Of a stretch of DNA of 19,259 nt, positions 14,314-19,259 are shown piece after piece. The stretch's first letter is position 1, and every line of letters begins with the position of its first letter. Below the pieces are notes generated by a model. The model was given only the letters and a program-made list of their open reading frames with translations, had not been told where the DNA came from and ran no database searches. A program made the position numbers and the translations under genes. Source of the DNA: JAGBWK01 sp964544595 (GTDB lineage Bacteria; Bacteroidota; Bacteroidia; Bacteroidales; Muribaculaceae); NCBI GenBank assembly GCA_964544595.1, contig CAZJBM010000037.1, positions 1 to 19,259 on the forward strand, read 5' to 3'.

Positions 14314-15612
14314 TTGAACAACATTCTGAAAATAGCAATCCCCTCGATAATCGCCAATATCACCACTCCTCTCTTAGGAATGATCGACATGGCGATTGTC
14401 GGCCATATGGGAGACGCCGTATATATTGCCGCCATATCGCTTGGCGGCATTATATTTTCTATGATTTACTGGGTTTTCGGCTTCCTGCGCATGGGCACGT
14501 CGGGGCTTACCGCACAAGCTATGGGCCGAAACGACTCGTCGGGGCGCGATACGGTGCTGATGCAGGCGCTCTCGCTGGCGTGCGCTCTCGGCCTGCTATT
14601 CATCTTACTGCAGGTACCCATCCGCGACCTGATGCTACGCTTTCTCGGCGCCGACGACTATACCAATCGGCTTGCCGCGCGATATTTCGACATTCTTATT
14701 TATGGCGCGCCCGCAACGCTCGTCACCTATTCTTTCAATGGCTGGTTCATAGGTATTCAAAATACTAAAGCCACGCTATGGATTTCGCTCACCATCAATA
14801 TCGTCAACATCTTAGCGAGCGTTCTGTTGGTGTATGCGCTCCGTATGGGCATAGCCGGAGTAGCCACCGGGTCGCTCATAGCGCAATGGTCGGGCGTGGC
14901 GATGGCAATAGCTTTGTCGCTGCGCTGCGGAGCGGCCTACAGGTTTTCTTTCGCCATGCTGAAGGGTGAGCGGCTTTCGCGGTTTTTCAAGGTTAACCGC
15001 GACATATTCCTCCGTACGCTATGCCTCGTCGCCGTGACCGTATGGTTCACACGGGCCGGGGCGCGGCAGGGCGACATAATCCTGTCGGTCAACGCGCTGC
15101 TTATGCAGCTCTTCTTGCTGTTTTCTTACATCATGGACGGATTCGCTTTCGCCGGCGAAGCATTGGCAGGTAAATTGGCGGGCGAGATTCAGTCGGCAGA
15201 TAAATCTGAGATGAAATCGCTGGGAAATCGGCGTAAGGCCCTGCTTAAGTCGCTGTTTCTTCATGGCGTGGTTATCGCCGTCGCTTTCACGGTAATATAC
15301 TTCGCCGGGGGTGAGACCCTGTTGTCGCTGTTGAGCGACGATCCGGGCGTGGCTGCCGCCTCGGCCGACTATCGATACTGGGCAGCGACGGTGCCGCTTG
15401 CCGGGTTCGGGGCATTCATCTGGGACGGTGTTTTCATCGGCGAGACCCGCACGCGCGGCATGCTCGTATCCATGGCCGCGGCTATGGCGGTCTACTTCAT
15501 CGTCTACTTCAGCTTTCAGCCAACTTTGGGCAACCATGCTCTATGGCTCGCGTTTGTGCTATACCTATGCGTGAGGGCAATAGCGCAGACGATACTGTAT
15601 TTCCGCCGATAG
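14314..15612 (+). CDS. MATE-family multidrug efflux transporter (DinF-like)
   Basis: A 432-residue inner-membrane antiporter of the MATE family, which exports cationic drugs or metabolites using Na+ or H+ gradients. The N-terminus (IAIPSIIANITTPLLGMIDMAIVGHMG) and the segment FGFLRMGTSGLTAQAMGRND are diagnostic. About twelve hydrophobic segments follow in two six-helix halves. The second half includes DIILSVNALLMQLFLL and FAFAGEALAGKLAGE, which point to the DinF subgroup. The start is TTG at 14314: the next ATG is at 14380, inside the first helix, and the OPT stop codon lies just upstream in the same frame. It follows the OPT gene by 18 bp, so translation may be coupled. A weak hairpin (CTGTTT/AAACAG, 15641-15661) is the only terminator-like site behind it. 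Confidence 0.93.
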   Translation: MNNILKIAIPSIIANITTPLLGMIDMAIVGHMGDAVYIAAISLGGIIFSMIYWVFGFLRMGTSGLTAQAMGRNDSSGRDTVLMQALSLACALGLLFILLQVPIRDLMLRFLGADDYTNRLAARYFDILIYGAPATLVTYSFNGWFIGIQNTKATLWISLTINIVNILASVLLVYALRMGIAGVATGSLIAQWSGVAMAIALSLRCGAAYRFSFAMLKGERLSRFFKVNRDIFLRTLCLVAVTVWFTRAGARQGDIILSVNALLMQLFLLFSYIMDGFAFAGEALAGKLAGEIQSADKSEMKSLGNRRKALLKSLFLHGVVIAVAFTVIYFAGGETLLSLLSDDPGVAAASADYRYWAATVPLAGFGAFIWDGVFIGETRTRGMLVSMAAAMAVYFIVYFSFQPTLGNHALWLAFVLYLCVRAIAQTILYFRR

Positions 15613-15786
15613 CATTTGACCGCGATTTTCACAAACGTCGCTGTTTTTGAAAACCAAACAGCCTGATACGTTGTTAATAAAGTGGAAACACTAAGAAAAA
15701 CACACACAATTCCCTCGCGTTTTGCAGGCACTACATCTTACGTTTCCTTTATCTATTTATTTATGTATTTTTAAATTCACGCACTT

Positions 15787-17064
15787 ATGTCAGAAATCAA
15801 GTTACCGCAAACCGCACCGTCAACAGCCTCTTTAGGCTCAGTTTCTCTCAATGACACAACCAACGACGTAGAGAAAGCATACGCAGCCCGCGACCTGCTC
15901 GAAGTTGCAGCCTACCGTCGCTCGCAGCCCCTTGGCGAGAAGTCGCAGGAAATCGAAAATCTATATAACGAGCTTCGCAAAGACGAGCTTAAAAACATGA
16001 TCGCTCACCCCTCGCGCTATTCAAAGCAGCGCGTCACCGAGCTGGTCAACAACGGCGTCTTCTCAGTAGAGGAGCTCAAGGAAAAAGGTCTTATCACCGA
16101 CAAGAGTTGGGCCGGAATGCATCTTGAGCGCGATTACCTCCCCGACATGAACTATTTCAAGGGCAACTACGACCTCCGCGCTCCCGAGCAGGGCACCGAC
16201 GTTTATTTCTTCGGAATGCCGTCGTCGGGCAAAACAACCATGTTAATGGGTATAGCGGCCGCCAACGGCCAGGGCTACACCATCGATATGCGCACCAACG
16301 GCGGCCCTTACGCCGCAGCCCTTCGCCAGTACACTCAGGCGGGCATCATACCCGGTCGCACCAAAGGCAACTTCGTGACAGTCATTTCAGGGGAAATCAA
16401 TGAGGAGAATCGCCGCGGCAAGGTAAATCAGCGCAACATTAATCTCATTGAGATGTCGGGCGAGGAATTTGCCCTACGTATCGCAGAGACCAAAGAACCC
16501 TCGCTCGCCAATATGGGCACCGGCGTGACCAACATACTCCGCAATGATAACCGTAAAGCCTTCTTTATCGTCATCGACGCCTCGCGCCCGAGAGTTAAGG
16601 TAAGCTATCTCGACCATGAGATTGAGGACGACGGCGTTCAGCGCGTTAAGACCCGCTATATATCGCAGCTCGACATTCTCGACAAATTCATCGTGCTGAT
16701 GTCGCTGCCCGAAAACCGCGAAATCATGGAGAAGGTCGACGCCATTCACTTCATCGTCACTAAAAGCGACGCGATGGGGTCGCCTGAGGAGCGCGACGAG
16801 AAAGCCGCCGAGATGATCCATTCGCAATATATCAGCGTCGTGGAGCAGCTTAAGAACTTCTGCCGCTCGACCCGCCGTATCAACCGCAATTACGACTTCG
16901 AGCCGCAGATATTCACATTCTCGTTAGGCAAATTCTATCTTGGCGACGTGTTTGTATTCGATCCTACCGACACCCTCAAGATCGTCGACGCAATCCGCGA
17001 GTCGTCACACCGCAGCCGTCTGCCCTTCTTAGCCAAATTGGCAGAATTCTTCGGCCTCAGATAG
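15787..17064 (+). CDS. Uncharacterised P-loop GTPase-like protein
   Basis: A 425-residue protein not recognised as a named family. It has a Walker A/G1 motif, GMPSSGKTT (143-151). It also has a G3-like segment, INLIEMSGEE (Glu222-x-x-Gly225, where most GTPases have Asp), and a G4-like VTKSDAMG (Thr325-Lys-Ser-Asp328), which matches the T/NKxD guanine-specificity motif. A GTPase is therefore more likely than an ATPase. The first 135 residues are polar and partly helical (EKAYAARDLLEVAAYRRSQ, EEKLYNELRKDE-like), with no signal peptide or membrane segment, so it is probably cytoplasmic. The C-terminus has a short hydrophobic amphipathic end (LPFLAKLAEFFGLR) that could touch a membrane or partner. 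It may belong to the broad double-GTPase/TRAFAC-like groups, but this is a guess. It is monocistronic, converging on the barrel gene and sharing a terminator region. Confidence 0.8.
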   Translation: MSEIKLPQTAPSTASLGSVSLNDTTNDVEKAYAARDLLEVAAYRRSQPLGEKSQEIENLYNELRKDELKNMIAHPSRYSKQRVTELVNNGVFSVEELKEKGLITDKSWAGMHLERDYLPDMNYFKGNYDLRAPEQGTDVYFFGMPSSGKTTMLMGIAAANGQGYTIDMRTNGGPYAAALRQYTQAGIIPGRTKGNFVTVISGEINEENRRGKVNQRNINLIEMSGEEFALRIAETKEPSLANMGTGVTNILRNDNRKAFFIVIDASRPRVKVSYLDHEIEDDGVQRVKTRYISQLDILDKFIVLMSLPENREIMEKVDAIHFIVTKSDAMGSPEERDEKAAEMIHSQYISVVEQLKNFCRSTRRINRNYDFEPQIFTFSLGKFYLGDVFVFDPTDTLKIVDAIRESSHRSRLPFLAKLAEFFGLR

Positions 17065-17095
17065 CGAAAACATTTTCTTCTGTCCTTTATACACA

Positions 17096-17145
17096 GAAAG
17101 CGCCTTACACCGGCAAAAGACGGCAAAGGCGCTTTCCTTATTTAT
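17096..17145 (+). terminator. Terminator after the GTPase-like gene, possibly bidirectional
   Basis: A perfect 11-bp inverted repeat, GAAAGCGCCTT (17096-17106) and AAGGCGCTTTC (17126-17136), is followed on the plus strand by CTTATTTATT. The minus-strand gene ends at 17175, so the same hairpin could also stop that transcript, but no T run follows on that side. Confidence 0.75.
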
Positions 17146-17174
17146 TATTAGATGTTAAGTCAATATATAAGACA

Positions 17175-18194
17175 TCAGAGAGTATCATAGGGCGATTTCG
17201 TGAAATTCTGACCGCGTTTCGTCCATTTCTCGCGTATTCTTTTCATAGCTTTCTTAGCATCCTGTACTGATTGGGCTGACATTGTCTGATTGCCGGCATA
17301 GTGTGAAGCGAGTTGACTCTCATAGCGCTCGTAAGTACGTCGATCAGTCTTATAAGCTTCGTACTCCGAAGTACTCATCTTGCCGCTGCTGGCTGAACTG
17401 CGGCTCGAAGATGATGACGATGATGACGACGAACTGCCTGAATATGAGTCATAAGAGTTTGATCCGCCTGCGGCAGCCATAGTATTAGCAGTAGATTGCA
17501 TCACTCCACCAACTATTTCCATACCTGTTAAAATATTATCCCAATTCCAACGGCGCATCGCTCCTAATCCGAAATTAAATCCAATAGTCACCTGAAAGGT
17601 ATTTCTATATTGGTCGCGAGGGCCATTGTAAAACACAGGATTTTCCCACGAAATGCCATATGACATTTTTCTGTAGCGATATGCGGCCGAAACCACCAGG
17701 CCTGCTCCCCAGGTGTCACCATACTCGTATCTTACAGCCGACGAAATATATGGGCCAACGGCAAATTCGAGCTGACTCCTTTTGTTTAAGCGATATGCGT
17801 AGCCGAATTTAACGGGAATCTCAAGTATACTTACCTTTCCGTAATCGATATAATCTTTGCTACGCGGATAATTGTTGACGAAATTTTCAGAAGAGAAATC
17901 AAACTCTTCGCTGACTGATAGTTGCGGTTTATACAACCATCCTAAGCCTGTTTCAATGAAGAAAGGGCTCGTTTTTCCTAAAGGAATCTGCAAAAATACT
18001 CCGAGACCAAGATTATAATCGCCGCACTTATCAAGGGATTCGCTGCCGTAATCGCTGAACTTCTGGAAATCCCAGGTCTTTTGGTACATCCCCCCTGCTT
18101 GTAGTCGCCAATTGACTTCAGCATTGGCCGTCAACGTTGCCGATGCCACTACTGAAAAAAGCATACATTTTTTCAAAACTTTGGTGAATCTCAT
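17175..18194 (-). CDS. Outer-membrane beta-barrel protein with poly-Ser linker and helical tail
   Basis: The protein has 339 residues. Residues 1-25 (ending TLTANA, cut before EVNW) are a Sec signal peptide. Residues 26 to about 212 alternate polar and hydrophobic strands with aromatic ends (NLGLGVFLQIPLG, FFIETGLGWLY, VSILEIPVKFGYAYRL, QLEFAVGPYISSAVRYEYG, AGLVVSAAYRYRKMSYGISWE, TFQVTIGFNFGLG). This fits the small outer-membrane barrel fold common in Bacteroidetes (PorT/OmpW-like). A Gly/Ser-rich linker with eleven serines in a row (254-264) follows. The tail of about 67 residues (MSTSEYEAYKTDRRTYERY...) is charged and helical, probably periplasmic. The tail suggests an interaction role beyond a simple pore. 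No promoter box lies in the 47 bp between the start and the terminator of the upstream RNA, so transcription may come from read-through of that RNA. Its function is unknown. Confidence 0.85.
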   Translation of the reverse strand: MRFTKVLKKCMLFSVVASATLTANAEVNWRLQAGGMYQKTWDFQKFSDYGSESLDKCGDYNLGLGVFLQIPLGKTSPFFIETGLGWLYKPQLSVSEEFDFSSENFVNNYPRSKDYIDYGKVSILEIPVKFGYAYRLNKRSQLEFAVGPYISSAVRYEYGDTWGAGLVVSAAYRYRKMSYGISWENPVFYNGPRDQYRNTFQVTIGFNFGLGAMRRWNWDNILTGMEIVGGVMQSTANTMAAAGGSNSYDSYSGSSSSSSSSSSSRSSASSGKMSTSEYEAYKTDRRTYERYESQLASHYAGNQTMSAQSVQDAKKAMKRIREKWTKRGQNFTKSPYDTL

Positions 18195-18240
18195 AATTGA
18201 TTGGTAATTAACGCCATTGGCCCATCTGGCATGTTGTTAA

Positions 18241-18270
18241 ATAAAAGAAGCGTGGGCTGCTATGCCACGC
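18241..18270 (-). terminator. Intrinsic terminator of the rod-shaped RNA
   Basis: GCGTGG (18250-18255) pairs with CCACGC (18265-18270) around a 9-base loop. On the minus strand the stem is followed by TTCTTTTAT (18249 down to 18241). It stands 47 bp before the barrel-protein ATG. Confidence 0.8.
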
Positions 18271-18456
18271 CTTAAGATGAAGGTGGTAGGAGTACCTTTG
18301 AGAACAGGTGTGGGTATAACAGCTCCACGCCGGATGACGTGGAGACAGTTACGACCTCTCTTGTTCTCGATGGTAAGTTTCCTACGCTTTTCATCTACAA
18401 GAAGAAGACATAACGCCTCTTGATTGTTTATGTATAACTGATACCCCTCTGGGTAA
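18241..18456 (-). ncRNA. Structured rod-shaped RNA, 6S-like candidate
   Basis: The unit is bounded by a canonical promoter on the minus strand and an intrinsic terminator, giving about 215 nt. Its sequence folds back on itself in nested order. The plus-strand coordinates of the arms are: 18276-18281 with 18390-18395 (6 bp), 18286-18291 with 18380-18385 (6 bp), 18294-18296 with 18372-18374 (3 bp), 18300-18306 with 18362-18368 (7 bp) and 18323-18329 with 18338-18344 (7 bp). An outer bulged stem (18259-18264 with 18409-18416) and a 5' hairpin TACCC-CTCT-GGGTA (18442-18455) complete it. A long irregular rod with internal loops of this size is the shape of 6S RNA, which binds the RNA polymerase holoenzyme. 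I cannot confirm the identity by sequence. A stop-free minus-strand frame crosses it but has no start codon. It could instead be an attenuator leader of the barrel gene. Confidence 0.72.
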
Positions 18457-18461
18457 TCGTC

Positions 18462-18494
18462 GCAAAAATAACAAATTTATGACACCCTCACAAA
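18462..18494 (-). promoter_or_regulatory. Promoter of the rod-shaped RNA
   Basis: On the minus strand TTTG (18491-18494) is followed by 20 bp and then TATTTTTGC (18462-18470), a full match to the Bacteroidetes -33/-7 pattern. Transcription is expected to start near 18456. Confidence 0.83.
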
Positions 18495-18761
18495 TTTGGT
18501 CACACAAATCTTCTGAATTTTCCGCGAAGGGGCACAATTAATGCTTCCTAAAAGAATACTAACGGCTATTTAGTAGAATCCATAACCCAACGAAGCAATA
18601 CCTACTATCGCCTTATCATCCTCGATGAAAAAGCACAACCACCCGCTAATACAAAATGCCATAAAAACGCTGAAATTTTAGCAAATCGCAGTCAAAAACA
18701 ACAAAAAAGCGACCAAAAGCGTGAAAATTTGTTAAAATAATAGATTTTTTAACCAAATTAT
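18495..18761. other. AT-rich intergenic stretch between two RNA genes, nothing recognised
   Basis: About 270 bp between the two RNA promoters. No open reading frame with a start, no hairpin with a T run and no repeat was seen. Confidence 0.5.
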
Positions 18762-18793
18762 TTTGCAGGCTCGCGAAAACCGCCTACATTTGC
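18762..18793 (+). promoter_or_regulatory. Promoter of the small RNA
   Basis: TTTG (18762-18765) is followed by 19 bp and then TACATTTGC (18785-18793). Transcription is expected to start near 18799. Confidence 0.83.
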
Positions 18794-18798
18794 AATGT

Positions 18799-18866
18799 GT
18801 TTTTCATGGTATTAGATTTAAGGTTAACAAAGATTGGTTGCCGGGATGGCAATCAATTTCTTTTTT
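18799..18866 (+). ncRNA. Small RNA of about 70 nt, possibly the Bacteroidales-1 motif
   Basis: A short unit between a full Bacteroidetes promoter and an intrinsic terminator, with no open reading frame of note. The 5' half (TTTTTCATGGTATTAGATTT, then AAGGTTAAC) is AT-rich. The 3' half is a hairpin, GATTGGTTGCC (18832-18842) with GGCAATCAATTTC (18848-18860), with wobbles. Six T follow (18861-18866). The Bacteroidales-1 RNA motif is described as a small RNA limited to Bacteroidales with exactly this promoter-to-terminator layout, and the sequence looks familiar, but I cannot check it against the Rfam model. It lies about 115 bp upstream of the tRNA and is separately promoted. Confidence 0.68.
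18832..18866 (+). terminator. Intrinsic terminator of the small RNA
   Basis: An eleven-pair stem (18832-18842 with 18848-18858, including G-U wobbles) is followed by TTC and six T. Confidence 0.82.
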
Positions 18867-18930
18867 ATACCTATGCCAAGCATTCAAGCAAAGTGCAAAT
18901 TAACCTTTAACATTTTTTAACCCAAAAATA

Positions 18931-18963
18931 TTTGCACGATACGACTGAAAGGCGTACCTTTGC
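18931..18963 (+). promoter_or_regulatory. Promoter of the initiator tRNA gene
   Basis: TTTG (18931-18934) is followed by 20 bp and then TACCTTTGC (18955-18963), 17 bp before the mature tRNA 5' end. Confidence 0.85.
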
Positions 18964-18980
18964 ACCCGTAAACGAAACAC

Positions 18981-19055
<75 letters not shown>

Positions 19056-19061
19056 AAATCA

Positions 19062-19102
19062 AAGCAACTCATCGACAAGGCCGTTGAGTTGCTTCTTTTT
19101 TT
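19062..19102 (+). terminator. Intrinsic terminator of the tRNA gene
   Basis: A perfect 10-bp stem, AAGCAACTCA (19062-19071) with TGAGTTGCTT (19085-19094), is followed by C and seven T (19096-19102). Confidence 0.95.
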
Positions 19103-19162
19103 ATCTACGATTGCCCCCATCCCCTCACCACTTCCTCCAGTGCCACGACGACCGACTGCCCC

Positions 19163-19194
19163 TTTGTCATGTCAGAAAGTTTTTGTTACTTTGC
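19163..19194 (+). promoter_or_regulatory. Probable promoter of a gene beyond the right edge
   Basis: TTTG (19163-19166) is followed by 19 bp and then TTACTTTGC (19186-19194), one base off the -7 consensus. The remaining 65 bp contain no start that can be assigned to a gene. Confidence 0.5.
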
Positions 19195-19259
19195 GACCAA
19201 TAAACGGGTCAGTAGATTTTTCCGGTTGGCGGGAGAGGAAAGGTTAACCGTATAATGCA

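Noticed and set aside
18244..18470. Stop-free minus-strand frame through the rod-shaped RNA
   Set aside because: It has no ATG, GTG or TTG start, overlaps the promoter box, and the nested stems explain the sequence better.

Overview
The window looks like a chromosomal segment of a gut Bacteroidales bacterium, probably in or near the Muribaculaceae (S24-7 group). The order-level call is firm and the family is an inference. The evidence is: gene starts preceded by the Bacteroidetes promoter pattern (a -33 TTTG box, about 20 bases, then a -7 box TAnnTTTGC); a class A2 (CfxA/CepA-like) beta-lactamase; a SurA-type double-parvulin protein; and type II CRISPR genes of the kind common in gut Bacteroidales. 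No insertion sequence, integrase or prophage gene was seen.

Left end (1-1860): the end of a type II (most likely II-C) CRISPR-Cas locus. It contains the 3' part of cas1, a complete cas2, an AT-rich leader, and eight 36-bp repeats with 29-30 bp spacers. Just beyond the last repeat, on the minus strand, is a candidate tracrRNA. Its anti-repeat sits exactly where a ninth repeat would fall. Each repeat also appears to carry its own promoter. The effector cas9 must lie upstream, outside the window.

Housekeeping block (2071-10590): a ferritin (minus strand, with a clear terminator), guaB (IMP dehydrogenase), a periplasmic SurA/PpiC-like isomerase, a secreted YD-repeat-like protein, then murB and murA (two early peptidoglycan steps) and a small conserved protein. 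MurA has Asp in place of the catalytic-loop Cys targeted by fosfomycin.

Middle (10591-15612): a class A beta-lactamase on the minus strand, flanked by GC-rich palindromes. Divergently from it runs a cluster with a short, tail-less SSB, an OPT-family oligopeptide transporter and a MATE efflux pump.

Right end (15787-19259): an unrecognised P-loop GTPase-like protein converges on an outer-membrane beta-barrel protein with a poly-Ser linker. Upstream of the barrel gene is an RNA-rich, protein-gene-free stretch. It holds a roughly 215-nt rod-shaped RNA with its own promoter and terminator (6S-like candidate, minus strand), a roughly 70-nt promoter-to-terminator small RNA (plus strand), and an initiator tRNA-Met with promoter and terminator.

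The most noteworthy items are the array-end tracrRNA, the repeat-embedded promoters, the two unannotated structured RNAs, the Asp-type MurA, and the GTPase of unknown role.
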